NCBI RefSeq assembly: GCF_027568395.1 | Contig: NZ_JANKZL010000012.1 | Coordinates: 124,001 to 188,000, forward strand | Reading direction: 5' to 3' | DNA: 64,000 nucleotides | DNA from: Aminobacter sp. HY435 | GTDB lineage: Bacteria > Pseudomonadota > Alphaproteobacteria > Rhizobiales > Rhizobiaceae | Shown: piece by piece, positions 36,226-45,305 of the stretch | Position numbering within the stretch: position 1 is the first letter of the stretch | How the letters are laid out: the number at the start of each line of letters is the position of its first letter | Program-made: the position numbers and the translations under genes | The notes under the pieces: generated by a model | Told to the model about the DNA's origin: nothing | The model's input: only the letters and a program-made list of their open reading frames with translations | Database searches by the model: none

Positions 36226-36262
36226 GAGAACCGCGTAAGCTCAGTAGTGGACAAGATCGACG

Positions 36263-36303
36263 GCAACCCGCTCCACGAGCCGATCGGCCTCAGGGCGGGT
36301 TGC
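36263..36303. terminator. Stem-loop between converging kinase and peptide-ABC genes
   Basis: GCAACCCGC and GCGGGTTGC form a perfect nine-base stem around 23 bases that contain CCGATCGG, a second small palindrome. It lies in the 110-base space between two converging operons, so a shared terminator is plausible. No T-run is present on the plus strand. Confidence 0.5.
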
Positions 36304-36335
36304 GTCCATAAAACGGTTCGTCACGCGTGCTTGTG

Positions 36336-38018
36336 TCAAGCCAGCCTTGGAATGGCCTCGAGGAGCATCTTTGTATAGGCATCCTTCGGCGTTCTGAAGA
36401 TTTCCTCGGCCGTTCCTTCTTCCACGATCCTGCCGCGATACATCACCGCAACGCGATCACACAGGTGGCGTACGACCGACAGGTCGTGGCTGATAAAAAG
36501 CAGTGTAAGGCCAAGTTCTTTGCGCAGGGTCAGAAGCAGGTTCAATATCTGTGCCTGGATTGATACGTCCAACGAGGCGACAGGCTCGTCACAGACGATC
36601 ACATCGGGGCGCATTGCAAGCGCGCGGGCGATTGCAACGCGCTGACGTTGTCCTCCGGAGAATTGGTGCGGATAGCGATCGGCAACCGCGGGATCCAAAC
36701 TCACGGCCTCAAGCCATTTTGCGACATAGCTGCGTGCGCCAGCCCGGGTTGTCAGTCCATGGGCGATTGGGCCTTCGGCAATGGATTGACCGATGGTGCG
36801 ACGGGGGTCGAGCGATGCGAAAGGGTCCTGAAATATCATCTGCACCTTGGTCGTCAGCTTCCGTCCCAGCTGATTTTCCAACATGACCGGCGCACCAGCG
36901 AGCCTGATTTCACCCTCGGATGGACGATAGATGCCGCATACCATGCGTCCCAGCGTGGATTTTCCCGACCCCGATTCTCCGACCAGCCCGAGGGCTTCAC
37001 CCCTGGCAATGGAAAGACTGACGTCGTTGACTGCGAGAACCGCCTTTTTCTGCTTGACGACGCCCAGCCTCTCGCCGATGCGCCCCCAAAAGCCGGTCTT
37101 CCATTCGAAGCGCTTGATCGCACCTTTCACGGTTACGAAGTCGGGATCAGGCTCGACCGCGACGGTGACGTCGCTTTCATCCGAAGCGTCAGTTTCGCGT
37201 GCCCGTGCGCCCAGAAGTTGGCCCGGCTTGGCGCGCGACGGCAATGCGTCCAGCAGCAGTTGCGTATAGGGATGGGCGGGAGCACGCAGCACATCGCCCG
37301 CCGGACCGGTTTCCACGATCTTTCCGGATTTCATCACCGCTATGCGTTTCGAGATAGACGCCACGGTAGCGAGATCGTGGCTGATCCAGATCATCGAGAT
37401 GCCAAGCTCGGCGACCAGCGCCTTGACTTCGACAAGGATCTCGGCCTGGACCGAAACATCGAGCGCGGTCGTCGGCTCGTCGGCAATGACCACCTTGGGC
37501 TTGTGCAGCAAGGCAATGGCAATTGCCACGCGCTGGCGCATGCCGCCCGAAAACTGGTGCGGATAAAAGTCCACTTTCTGTTCCGGGTCGACGATACGTA
37601 CCTGCCGCAGCGCTTCGACACAGCGCACACGTGCATCCGCATTGGACAAGTTCTCATGCGCCCTCAGAGCCATTGTCATTTGGTCGAGAACTGACAGAAC
37701 CGGGTTGAGTGTCATCATCGGGTCCTGAAAGACCATCGAGATTTCCCGGCCGCGGATCTTGCGCAGTTCAGTCTCGTTGAGACCGACGAGTTCGCGTCCT
37801 TCCAGCTTGATGGAGCCCTGAACGATGCGCCCCGGCTTGTCTATCAGGCCAATCAGCGAGAAGCCGGTGATTGATTTTCCCGAGCCGGATTCACCGACGA
37901 GGCCGAGGATTTCACCGCGCTCCAGATGGAGCGAAATGCCATCGACGGACTTTACCGTGCCGCTGCGCGCTTCGAAATGGGTGTGAAGATCGGTGACTTC
38001 GAGCAGGGGGGTCGTCAT
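36336..38018 (-). CDS. Fused peptide ABC transporter ATPase (DppD-DppF type)
   Basis: 560 residues with two complete ATPase domains. Domain 1 (about 1-270) has [20 protein letters not shown] and [11 protein letters not shown]. Domain 2 (about 300-560) has [25 protein letters not shown] and [12 protein letters not shown]. Each ends with the peptide-transport-specific tail ([24 protein letters not shown]). It provides both nucleotide-binding sites for the DppBC permeases encoded just upstream; its start overlaps the dppC-like stop (ATGA). The matching binding protein is probably the one at 41425-43002 on the opposite strand. Confidence 0.93.
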   Translation of the reverse strand: MTTPLLEVTDLHTHFEARSGTVKSVDGISLHLERGEILGLVGESGSGKSITGFSLIGLIDKPGRIVQGSIKLEGRELVGLNETELRKIRGREISMVFQDPMMTLNPVLSVLDQMTMALRAHENLSNADARVRCVEALRQVRIVDPEQKVDFYPHQFSGGMRQRVAIAIALLHKPKVVIADEPTTALDVSVQAEILVEVKALVAELGISMIWISHDLATVASISKRIAVMKSGKIVETGPAGDVLRAPAHPYTQLLLDALPSRAKPGQLLGARARETDASDESDVTVAVEPDPDFVTVKGAIKRFEWKTGFWGRIGERLGVVKQKKAVLAVNDVSLSIARGEALGLVGESGSGKSTLGRMVCGIYRPSEGEIRLAGAPVMLENQLGRKLTTKVQMIFQDPFASLDPRRTIGQSIAEGPIAHGLTTRAGARSYVAKWLEAVSLDPAVADRYPHQFSGGQRQRVAIARALAMRPDVIVCDEPVASLDVSIQAQILNLLLTLRKELGLTLLFISHDLSVVRHLCDRVAVMYRGRIVEEGTAEEIFRTPKDAYTKMLLEAIPRLA

Positions 38019-38905
38019 TTCTTCAGCCTTGGATTGAGCTGGTCACGCACTTGGTCGCCAACGATGTTGATTGCCATGATCAACACGATCAGGGCCACGC
38101 CGGGGTAGATCGAGATCCAGTACCGACCCGACAGAAGATATTGGAAGCCGGTCGAAATCAGCATGCCCAGCGAAGGTTCCGTGGGCGGCAGGCCGACACC
38201 GAGAAACGACAGGGTGGCTTCGAGCGAGATCGCGCTTGCCACCTGCACGGTTGCAACGACGATCAACGGAGGCAGCGCGTTGGGCAGGATGTGGCGAGTT
38301 ACGACGAACCAGCCGCTCATCGGAACCGAGAGCGCCGCTTCCACATAGTCCTTGTGCCGTTCGGCTGAAGCGGCACCGTGCGCCGTGCGGACGAAATAGG
38401 CGTATTGCGAGAACACCAGCGCAACGATCAGCTGGCTTTTGCCCTGCCCGAGAAGGGCGGCCACGACGAAGGCGAGAAGAATCGCCGGGAATGACAGCTG
38501 CAGGTCGACCAAGCGCATGACGAATGCTTCAAAGCGGCCGCCGACATAGGCTGCCGTCGATCCCACGAGGGCACCGATCGTGAAGGCGATGGCACCGGCC
38601 ACAAGTCCCATCTGGAGCGAAATCCGCAGCCCGTAAAGGATGGCGGAAAACAGGTCCCTGCCTTGGCTGTCCGTTCCAAGGATATGGATGTACCCGCCCT
38701 GCCCAACATAGCCCGGAGCCTTTCGGGCATCGCGCAACACCAGGTTCGAAAGGTCGTATGGATCCTGAGGCGCGATGAGCGGTGCAAAGACCGCGAGCAC
38801 GATGATGGCAACGACAGCAACCGCGGCTGCCACCGCCGCCGGATGCCGGCAAAATTCGGCCCAAAAGCCAAACGACGTCCGAGGCTTCGACAAGGTCGCG
38901 GTCAT
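38015..38905 (-). CDS. Peptide ABC transporter permease (DppC type)
   Basis: 296 residues with an N-terminal span and the OppC-like opening, then LGTDSQGRDLFSAILYGLRI, the standard DppC motif, and the coupling loop EAALSVPMSGWFVVTRHILP. Five or six membrane spans are visible. AAAGGAGG precedes the start, and both ends overlap neighbours by four bases, giving tight coupling with the dppB- and dppDF-like genes. Confidence 0.92.
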   Translation of the reverse strand: MTATLSKPRTSFGFWAEFCRHPAAVAAAVAVVAIIVLAVFAPLIAPQDPYDLSNLVLRDARKAPGYVGQGGYIHILGTDSQGRDLFSAILYGLRISLQMGLVAGAIAFTIGALVGSTAAYVGGRFEAFVMRLVDLQLSFPAILLAFVVAALLGQGKSQLIVALVFSQYAYFVRTAHGAASAERHKDYVEAALSVPMSGWFVVTRHILPNALPPLIVVATVQVASAISLEATLSFLGVGLPPTEPSLGMLISTGFQYLLSGRYWISIYPGVALIVLIMAINIVGDQVRDQLNPRLKK

Positions 38906-39876
38906 TTTCCACCTCCTTTGCGCATGCGCGGATCAAGCACTGCGTAGGCAAGATCGACGGCGAGATTGATCGTGATGAACAAAAGCGACACCAGCATGAG
39001 ATAAGCGACCATGACCGGGCGATCGAGCGAGGTGATGCTGTCGATGATCAGCTTGCCGAGGCCGGGCCACGAATAGATCGTCTCGGTTACCACTGCGAAG
39101 GCGATGGTCGAACCCAGCTCCAGCCCGAAGACGGTCACCAGCGGGATGGAGATCAGGCGCAGGACATGCTTGCGCAGGATGGTGTGTTCATCGATCCCGG
39201 CGGCACGGGCGAACTTGATGGTATCGGTCAGCATGACCTCCCGCGTGCCGGAGGCCGCGAGCCGGATCATCATCGACATTTTGAACAAGGAAAGGTTGAT
39301 GGCCGGTAGCGCCAGATGATGCAAGCCGGTGGGCGTGAGAAAGCTCCAGGGGACACCGAACAGCGTAACTGTTTCGCCGCGTCCTCCGGCCGGCATGATG
39401 CCGAGCTGCACGGCAAAGACCATGATCAGCATCAGCCCGATCCAGAATGTCGGTACGGAAAAGCCAAGTATGGACAAGGCCATGATCGCCTTGGAAAGCC
39501 AGCTGTCGGGCTTGTATCCGGCGTACACGCCGAGAGGTATGCCAACGACGCTGGCCAGCAGGATCGCTATCACGGCCAGTTCCATCGTCGCCGGAAGGCG
39601 GGATGCGATGAGCTCGGAAACCGGCATGTTGTAGACGAAGGAGCGGCCCAGGTCGCCATGAAGCAGGCTGTTCATGAAATGCAGATATTGCTGCCAAACC
39701 GGAAGATCGAGCCCGTATTGCGCAATGACCCGCTGGCGGATCTCCTGCGTCGCATCGGGAGAAATCAGCACGTCCACCGGGTTGCCGATGACGAAGACGC
39801 CTAAGAATACCAGCATCGACATGACCAGCATGACCAGCATTGCCTGCCATATCCGCCGAACAATAAATGCAATCAT
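38902..39876 (-). CDS. Peptide ABC transporter permease (DppB type)
   Basis: 324 residues from the ATG at 39876 (CAGGG upstream); a start seven codons earlier adds nothing recognisable. DppB marks: GNPVDVLISPDATQE then QYGLDLPVWQQYLHF, followed by GDLGRSF and the coupling loop KFARAAGIDEHTILRKHVLR. It pairs with the DppC-type protein to form the peptide channel. Confidence 0.92.
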   Translation of the reverse strand: MIAFIVRRIWQAMLVMLVMSMLVFLGVFVIGNPVDVLISPDATQEIRQRVIAQYGLDLPVWQQYLHFMNSLLHGDLGRSFVYNMPVSELIASRLPATMELAVIAILLASVVGIPLGVYAGYKPDSWLSKAIMALSILGFSVPTFWIGLMLIMVFAVQLGIMPAGGRGETVTLFGVPWSFLTPTGLHHLALPAINLSLFKMSMMIRLAASGTREVMLTDTIKFARAAGIDEHTILRKHVLRLISIPLVTVFGLELGSTIAFAVVTETIYSWPGLGKLIIDSITSLDRPVMVAYLMLVSLLFITINLAVDLAYAVLDPRMRKGGGK

Positions 39877-39945
39877 CAGCCCTGTTCCCGCTCGCATCCC
39901 GCCAGCATGCTGTCGGGGTTATTTGTGCATCCCGTCGTTGCCCGA

Positions 39946-40647
39946 TCAGTGCCAGTCATTCTCTAGCAGCGCGCGGGTTTCCTTGACCGCCACGTCCCAG
40001 ATCGCCAGCATGTCGGCGTCGGGCCGTTCGTACAGGCCGTGGTAATTACCCTCGCCGAGACGCTCGCGCTTGCGCCCTGCATCGACGCGTGACAGGCCGT
40101 CGAAATCGACGCGCTCCTGGACGTGCGCCGGCTGTGCGACGCCTTGCAGGCGGGTCCACGGAAAATTCTCCATCCAGGACGCGTGCGAGGCGCGGTTGTC
40201 GATTTCAAGCACCTTGGCCATCGTCTTGGGAGCGCGCCACCAGTCGTGCATCTTCACGCTGGCCTGCCGATTGCGGTTCAGCCATTCGGAGATGACAGTT
40301 GCCGCCGGCGTGTTGCCGCCATGTCCGTTGACAACAAGGATGCGCCGGAAGCCGGAGTGGTGGAGGCTGTCGAGGATGTCTTCAATGACGCCGACATAGG
40401 TGCGGAGGCTAAAGGACACGGTGCCGGGGAAGTCGGCGAAACTGGAGGCCAGGCCGTAAGGCACGACCGGAAAGACCGGCACGCCTGACGGTGCGGCTGC
40501 ATCCAGCGAAATCTTTTCCGCGAGGATCATATCCGTGCCGAGGCTCAGGCGCGCATGCTGCTCGACGCTGCCGATCGGCAGAATGCAGCGATCGTCCGTC
40601 TTGATGCGCTCTTCGACCTGAATCCAGTTCATCGCATTGATATGCAT
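39946..40647 (-). CDS. Creatininase-family amidohydrolase
   Basis: 233 residues from the ATG at 40647 (GGAAGGA upstream); the frame extends upstream through the operator region without similarity. Creatininase-family metal motifs are GSVEQHARLSLGTDM (Glu29, His31, Asp39) and VVNGHGGNT. Members include creatininase, mycofactocin-maturation MftE and enzymes that open cyclic amides or cleave formamides, all with two metal ions. First gene of a minus-strand operon with Dpp permeases and ATPase, so it probably acts on an imported cyclic or blocked peptide-like compound. Creatinine itself is only one option. Confidence 0.85.
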   Translation of the reverse strand: MHINAMNWIQVEERIKTDDRCILPIGSVEQHARLSLGTDMILAEKISLDAAAPSGVPVFPVVPYGLASSFADFPGTVSFSLRTYVGVIEDILDSLHHSGFRRILVVNGHGGNTPAATVISEWLNRNRQASVKMHDWWRAPKTMAKVLEIDNRASHASWMENFPWTRLQGVAQPAHVQERVDFDGLSRVDAGRKRERLGEGNYHGLYERPDADMLAIWDVAVKETRALLENDWH

Positions 40648-40733
40648 CCGAAATTCCTTCCCGACCTGTTCGCTTTCGTCTCTTGCGGAGATGATTTCCA
40701 AAACCTGTAACCTCGAAAGCCCACCGCACACAA

Positions 40734-40800
40734 GTTCCAAGTGGAACAAAAAACGTGTTTGACATCGCCTATTGTGCCGGTATTTTGTTCTAAATGGAAC
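40734..40800. promoter_or_regulatory. Two MarR-type operators flanking a promoter
   Basis: GTTCC-AAGT-GGAAC at 40734-40747 is a perfect palindrome, and GTTCT-AAAT-GGAAC at 40787-40800 is a near copy with its centre 53 bases away, about five helical turns. Between them TTGACA (40759-40764) and TATTTT (40781-40786), 16 bases apart, form a good plus-strand promoter; the second palindrome begins one base after the -10. The arrangement suits autorepression by the MarR protein encoded at 40820 and control of the divergent creatininase/Dpp operon. Confidence 0.75.
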
Positions 40801-40819
40801 TTAATCGCTGGAGGGGCGA

Positions 40820-41389
40820 ATGGACGATCTGGTCAGGATCGCGCTTTTCGAAGGCCGCGCCGGGCGTGCGGAAGCGGTGAATGAAAGGATCGACGAGAGC
40901 GACATCCTGCACGCCAAGCTGTGGTCCAACCCGTGCTGGCTGTCGTTCCGCATCAACTATCTCGCCCTGCACTACAACAATCCGGTCTACGGCATGATCG
41001 GCGCCGACCATGACCTGTTGCGGCCGGAATTCGTGGTGCTCTACTCGCTGTTTCTGAGAGATCGCACGACGCTATCCGAAGTCGTCGCCGGTTCCGGGTT
41101 CCCCAAGAACACGCTGAGCCGCGCCACCAAGAAGCTGACCCGGCTCAAGCTGATCCGGCGCGAAGAAGACCTCGGCGATCTTCGTCGCGTGGTGCTGTGC
41201 CTCACCGACACGGGGCGAGCCGTCGTCGAGGCCAAGATGGCGCCGATGATCAAGCGTGAACGCATGATGCTCGAGACGCTGAGCCCGGCCGAACGCATGA
41301 TGCTGTCCGATATTCTCGCCAAAATGGTCATCGCGTCCCGCGATTGGCCGGAAACGATCTTCTCCGACGCGCCTGCGATCGAAGAGTAG
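40820..41389 (+). CDS. MarR-family transcriptional regulator
   Basis: 189 residues. A helical N-terminal part is followed by a winged helix-turn-helix: LFLRDRTTLSEVVAGSGF, then KNTLSRATKKLTRLKLIRRE, and the wing Asp-Leu-Gly-Asp-Leu-Arg-Arg with VVLCLTDTGRAV, as in MarR proteins. GGAGGGG precedes the start. It is divergent from the creatininase/DppBC/DppDF operon and upstream of the DppA-like and asparaginase-like genes; paired palindromes at 40734-40800 are the likely binding sites. The inducing ligand is unknown. Confidence 0.9.
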   Translation: MDDLVRIALFEGRAGRAEAVNERIDESDILHAKLWSNPCWLSFRINYLALHYNNPVYGMIGADHDLLRPEFVVLYSLFLRDRTTLSEVVAGSGFPKNTLSRATKKLTRLKLIRREEDLGDLRRVVLCLTDTGRAVVEAKMAPMIKRERMMLETLSPAERMMLSDILAKMVIASRDWPETIFSDAPAIEE

Positions 41390-41424
41390 AAAACCGCGGA
41401 ATCAAAAAAGGGAACTACATAGCT

Positions 41425-43002
41425 ATGCAGAAACAAATACGCGCGCTGATGCTTGGTACAGCGCTGCTGCTCACGGCCGGTCAGGCGCTTGCCGCCGACC
41501 TGGTGATGGCAATCAAGGCTGGGCCGGCTTCCATGGACCCGCATTTCACGGCAACGTCTGCCAATGCGGAAGCCACCAAGCATATCTTCGACACGCTGAT
41601 CCGCTCGGGCAACAATCTCGAACTTGAACCGTCGCTGGCGCTGAGCTGGGAAGCGCTGGACCAGACGACCTGGGAATTCAAGCTCCGACAGGGCGTGAAA
41701 TTCCATGATGGATCCGACTTCACCGCCGAGGACGTGAAATTCTCGATCGAGCGCATTCCCCACGTCACAGGTCCCAATCCGGCGACCATCTTCGTGCGCA
41801 GCGTCAAGTCGGTGGAAGTTGTCGATGCTCACACGGTCCGCGTGAAGACCGAAAAGCCGGCTCCCAATCTGCCGAATGACTTCATTCGCCTGTTCATCAC
41901 CTCGCACACGGCGGCCGCCAACTATTCGACGCAGGAAACCGCTGCCGAAGGGTTCAACAGCGGCAAGGCAACGATCGGAACCGGCCCCTACAAGTTTGTC
42001 TCATGGGCGCCGACCCAGGACCTCGTCCTTGAGCGCTTTGACGGATATTGGGGTGGTGCCGAGCCTTGGGATCGCGTCATCCGCAAGGAAATTCCGAATG
42101 ACGCGGCGCGCGTCGCCCAGTTGAAGGCCGGTCAGGTCGACATCATTTCCAAGGTTCCTGCAGCGGACGTTCCGGTTCTCGAACAGGATTCCTCGCTGGC
42201 GGTGGTGAAGAACGAGAGCATCTTCATCAGCTACCTGGAGTTCGATTTCCGCGAGGACAGCCCGCAGGTCTTTGCCAAGGACGGCGCCAAGCTCGACAAG
42301 AACCCGATGCTTGATCCGCGCGTTCGTGAAGCGTTCGATCTGGCGCTGGATCGTGAGACCATCGTCGAGTTCGCGCTGGAAGGCCTGGCTGTCGTTCCGA
42401 CGCAGCTCGTGACCGCCAATATCTTCGGCTTCGACAAGGCGCTTGAAGCGCCCAAGTTCGATGTCAAGCGCGCCAAGGAACTGCTGGCGGAAGCGGGCTA
42501 CCCGGATGGTTTCAAGATCACGCTGAACTATGCCAACGATCGGATGCCGTCGGAACTTGGGCCGACGGTTGCGCAGATGCTGGCAACCATCGGCATCACC
42601 GCCGATGTCAGTGGTGTGCCGGCTGCCGTCTTCAATCCGGCCAAGACCCGCGGCGAATATTCGCTCTACATGGCAAGCTGGGGCACGTTGACCGGCGAGG
42701 CAAACTACATGCTGTCGTCGCTGATGCACTCCAATGAGCCCGCCAAGTCGCTCGGCGCGTTCAACGTTCGCGGCTACGCAAACCCGGAAATGGACAAGCT
42801 GATTGAGGACGCCGCCGCCGAGATGGACGCGGATGCCCGTCGCGCCCTGCTGGAAAAGGCCAATGCACTGGCTGCAACGGACCGTCCCGACCTGCCGCTG
42901 GCGACGCTGCTCAGCGCCTGGGCGCTCAAGAAGGACAAGGTGACCCTGACGCCGCGCGCCGATGAAGACACCCTGGCGATGAACATCCGCCCGGCAAAGT
43001 AA
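41425..43002 (+). CDS. Peptide ABC transporter substrate-binding protein (DppA type)
   Basis: 525 residues from the ATG at 41425, with a signal peptide ending GQALA. SBP_bac_5 family: GPASMDPHFTATSANAE, LEPSLALSWEAL, WEFKLRQGVKFHDGS, GTGPYKFV and VKRAKELLAEAGYPDGF. It should deliver a peptide-like ligand to the DppB, DppC and fused DppDF proteins encoded on the opposite strand at 36.3-39.9 kb, the only nearby Dpp membrane set lacking its own binding protein. Confidence 0.92.
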   Translation: MQKQIRALMLGTALLLTAGQALAADLVMAIKAGPASMDPHFTATSANAEATKHIFDTLIRSGNNLELEPSLALSWEALDQTTWEFKLRQGVKFHDGSDFTAEDVKFSIERIPHVTGPNPATIFVRSVKSVEVVDAHTVRVKTEKPAPNLPNDFIRLFITSHTAAANYSTQETAAEGFNSGKATIGTGPYKFVSWAPTQDLVLERFDGYWGGAEPWDRVIRKEIPNDAARVAQLKAGQVDIISKVPAADVPVLEQDSSLAVVKNESIFISYLEFDFREDSPQVFAKDGAKLDKNPMLDPRVREAFDLALDRETIVEFALEGLAVVPTQLVTANIFGFDKALEAPKFDVKRAKELLAEAGYPDGFKITLNYANDRMPSELGPTVAQMLATIGITADVSGVPAAVFNPAKTRGEYSLYMASWGTLTGEANYMLSSLMHSNEPAKSLGAFNVRGYANPEMDKLIEDAAAEMDADARRALLEKANALAATDRPDLPLATLLSAWALKKDKVTLTPRADEDTLAMNIRPAK

Positions 43003-43019
43003 TCCGGCACGATACCTCA

Positions 43020-43046
43020 AAAGGCCGGGCTCAGCGCCCGGCCTTT
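43020..43046 (+). terminator. Stem-loop between DppA-type and asparaginase-type genes
   Basis: AAAGGCCGGGC and GCCCGGCCTTT pair over 11 bases around TCAGC, 17 bases after the binding-protein stop. Inside an operon this would limit transcription of the downstream gene or protect the upstream message. Confidence 0.65.
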
Positions 43047-43078
43047 CCAATTCTGAAACCGGTTGAAAGGACTGAAAC

Positions 43079-44038
43079 ATGGCCAAGGTTGCCCTTGCCA
43101 TTCATGGCGGCTGTGGAGTGATGGCCCAGCTTGACCTGAGCGAAGCCGAATGGACGGCCGCGCGTGTGGATCTGGCGCGCTCGCTCAAGGCTGGCTGGAC
43201 CGTGCTGAGTGCTGGAGGCTCCGCTCTGGATGCTGTCCAGGCGGCGGTTGTGGTCATGGAAGATAGCGCGCATTTCAATGCAGGGCATGGTGCCGCATTG
43301 AACGAAAACGGCGTTCACGAGCTTGATGCCTCGATCATGGACGGCGCGACATTGGCGGCAGGTGCCGTCAGTGCGGCCCAAGCGATCCGCAACCCCGTCA
43401 AGGCTGCGCGCGCGCTCATGGAGAAAGGCGATGCCGTGCTGCTCACTGGCGGCGCAGCCGACCAGTTCGCCGAAAAAAATGGACTTGCCGTCGAACCGCA
43501 GGCTTATTTCACGACCGAGCGTCGCGTTAAGGCACTCGCTGCGATGAAGGCCCATGAAGCCAGCGGCACTGCCGCTGCCGCAAAGGAATCCGAAAAACAC
43601 GGCACCGTCGGCGCAGTTGCCCTGGACGCATCCGGCCACCTGGCCGCCGCTACATCGACGGGTGGCTACAACAACAAACCCGATGGGCGCGTGGGCGATT
43701 CCCCTATTATCGGCGCGGGAACCTATGCGCGCGACGGTGTTTGCGCCGTATCCGGCACCGGCAAGGGTGAGTTCTTCATCCGCCATGTCGTCGGGCACGA
43801 AATCGCAAGCCGCATGGCCTACCTGAACGAGACCCTCGAGGCAGCATCGGGCAAGGTCATTCATCAAGACCTGAAGCCGCATCAGATCGGTGCCGGGCTT
43901 GTCGCCGTGGCAGCCGACGGCTCGATCGCGGCGCCGTACAATACCGACGGCATGTTCCGCGGCTGGGTAACCACCGACGGTGACATCTTTGTCGCCACCC
44001 ATGACGAGGTTTTCCAGCTGGACGCGTTTCCGGCTTGA
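43079..44038 (+). CDS. Isoaspartyl peptidase/L-asparaginase (plant-type Ntn hydrolase)
   Basis: 319 residues starting MAKVALAIHGGCG, the usual opening of this family. The self-cleavage site is HGTVGAVALD with nucleophile Thr176, exposed as the N-terminus of the beta subunit after autoprocessing; NAGHGAALNENGVHELDASI is the conserved alpha-subunit block. Enzymes of this type remove beta-linked aspartyl residues from dipeptides and hydrolyse asparagine; relatives act on glycosylasparagine. It follows a DppA-type gene, so the imported compound may be a beta-aspartyl or similar dipeptide. Confidence 0.92.
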   Translation: MAKVALAIHGGCGVMAQLDLSEAEWTAARVDLARSLKAGWTVLSAGGSALDAVQAAVVVMEDSAHFNAGHGAALNENGVHELDASIMDGATLAAGAVSAAQAIRNPVKAARALMEKGDAVLLTGGAADQFAEKNGLAVEPQAYFTTERRVKALAAMKAHEASGTAAAAKESEKHGTVGAVALDASGHLAAATSTGGYNNKPDGRVGDSPIIGAGTYARDGVCAVSGTGKGEFFIRHVVGHEIASRMAYLNETLEAASGKVIHQDLKPHQIGAGLVAVAADGSIAAPYNTDGMFRGWVTTDGDIFVATHDEVFQLDAFPA

Positions 44039-44044
44039 TGACGG

Positions 44045-44068
44045 CAGGCCGATCATGCGATCGGCCTG
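44045..44068 (+). terminator. Stem-loop just after the asparaginase-type gene
   Basis: CAGGCCGATC and GATCGGCCTG pair perfectly over ten bases around ATGC, seven bases after the stop codon. Likely terminator of the MarR/DppA/asparaginase operon. Confidence 0.65.
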
Positions 44069-44134
44069 ATAGCCTGACACAATCCCATGTTGCTCGCATT
44101 CGAGCGACCGTAGCAGGCCCCTGTTGAAACCAAC

Positions 44135-44158
44135 TGCCTCGCGGCAAGCCGCGAGGCA
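44135..44158. other. Perfect 11-bp hairpin in intergenic space
   Basis: TGCCTCGCGGC-AA-GCCGCGAGGCA. It lies in the 539 bases between the asparaginase-type gene and the GntR gene. Apart from this, the stem-loop at 44045 and the operator at 44551, I see no gene or named element in that stretch. Confidence 0.5.
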
Positions 44159-44550
44159 TGGTCATGTCGCACCTTGCCGTGCCGGTACATCTGCTGCACG
44201 AAGAGCCGCAGACCAATCACGACATAAGATTGCCGGGCGCTGCCAAGTGCGTTGCCCCAGACGTGGCATCCGCTCTTTAAGCGACGGCCGGATCCCGCTG
44301 CTGCGGCCGGGAAGGCTCGCGCGCCGTTCGGCCGAGTTGCCATCTCATTTCAACCGAAATCCAGCCAGAGCGTCCGCCGCGTGTCGATCCGGCCAAGGCG
44401 GAAGCGCTCGCCGGGCCGTCTGATATGCCCTGTCGAAGCCTCTTTTCCCAAGCCTGCGACCGGGTGCGCAGCCATGTGCTTCCTCCGACCATGGCCATGG
44501 TTGGAGCCGCAACTTTTCGGTTGCAAGTCATCGAGGAATCTTGCATTCAT

Positions 44551-44566
44551 ATCTTGCATACAAGAT
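44551..44566. promoter_or_regulatory. GntR/MatR-like operator just upstream of the GntR gene
   Basis: ATCTTG-CATA-CAAGAT, six-base arms around CATA, with an extra half-site ATCTTGCAT at 44539-44547. The shape (TTGnATACAA) is typical of FCD-type GntR regulators and is close to the MatR operator of the rhizobial malonate genes as I remember it. It ends 11 bases before the start codon, so binding would block this transcript. Confidence 0.6.
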
Positions 44567-44577
44567 TGGAGGACATC

Positions 44578-45285
44578 TTGAGCCTGGCGGCGAATATCAG
44601 CGATCGAATAATTGACGCGGCCCTCAGCCAGAAGTTTGAGCCGGGTGCGCGGTTGGGCGAGAAGGAAATCGCGTCCTTGTTCGAATGCAGCCGCACGATC
44701 GTTCGCGAGGCGATGGTCGATCTGGCGGCGCGAGGCATTGTTGTCGTCAGCCCGCGTAGGGGCTGGTTCTTTACCGAAGTCGACGTCAACAAGGCGCGCG
44801 AACTCTATGAGGCGCGCGAGATCATCGAGACCGGGCTGCTACGCAGTCTGGCCCGTCGCAATCGGACTCTCGAGGCGGCTCCGCTGGAGCGGCTGCGTGA
44901 GCATCTCCGGCTCCAGAAGGAGGCGGTCGAGGGCAGCGACGTAGGCCGCCGCAGCTACCTCCTGGGTGATTTCCACGTTTGCCTTGCCGAGTGCCTGGGC
45001 AACAGCATCCTCGCAGCCAAGCTTCGTGACCTGACTGTCCTGACCACGCTTTTCACGATGCGCCACCAGACGCCGAGCGACGCGCGCATGTCCTACAGCG
45101 AGCATGTTTCGGTGGTTGACGCCTTGGCGAGCAACGATGTCTCCGCCGCTGAGCAGCGCATGTGCGAGCATCTTGGGACGTGGGAGACGAAGGTGCACCT
45201 GGCGCGTGAAAGCGACCCTCTCGAAGGGTTGCGCAGGGCTTTGACCGCCCAAGGCAGCCTGCATTCGGACCGGGTCCGAGGCTGA
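44578..45285 (+). CDS. GntR-family (FCD-type) transcriptional regulator, possible MatR
   Basis: 235 residues from the TTG at 44578, chosen because GGAGG lies five bases upstream and the family-typical N-terminus begins here; ATGs further upstream would place the operator inside the gene. Residues 1-70 are the winged helix-turn-helix (GARLGEKEIASLFECSRT, IVREAMVDLAARGIVVVSP) and about 85-220 the all-helical FCD effector domain. First gene of the long operon that includes malonyl-CoA decarboxylase and malonyl-CoA synthetase; the malonate operon regulator MatR of rhizobia is of this class. Malonate or a conjugate as effector is inference. Confidence 0.88.
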   Translation: MSLAANISDRIIDAALSQKFEPGARLGEKEIASLFECSRTIVREAMVDLAARGIVVVSPRRGWFFTEVDVNKARELYEAREIIETGLLRSLARRNRTLEAAPLERLREHLRLQKEAVEGSDVGRRSYLLGDFHVCLAECLGNSILAAKLRDLTVLTTLFTMRHQTPSDARMSYSEHVSVVDALASNDVSAAEQRMCEHLGTWETKVHLARESDPLEGLRRALTAQGSLHSDRVRG

Positions 45286-45305
45286 CCGTGGGGGAGGGAG
45301 GACAA

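Noticed and set aside
36336-38018. A frameshift or assembly fusion of dppD and dppF
   Set aside because: Both ATPase domains are complete, the linker is long and charged, and fused DppDF proteins are common in Rhizobiales.
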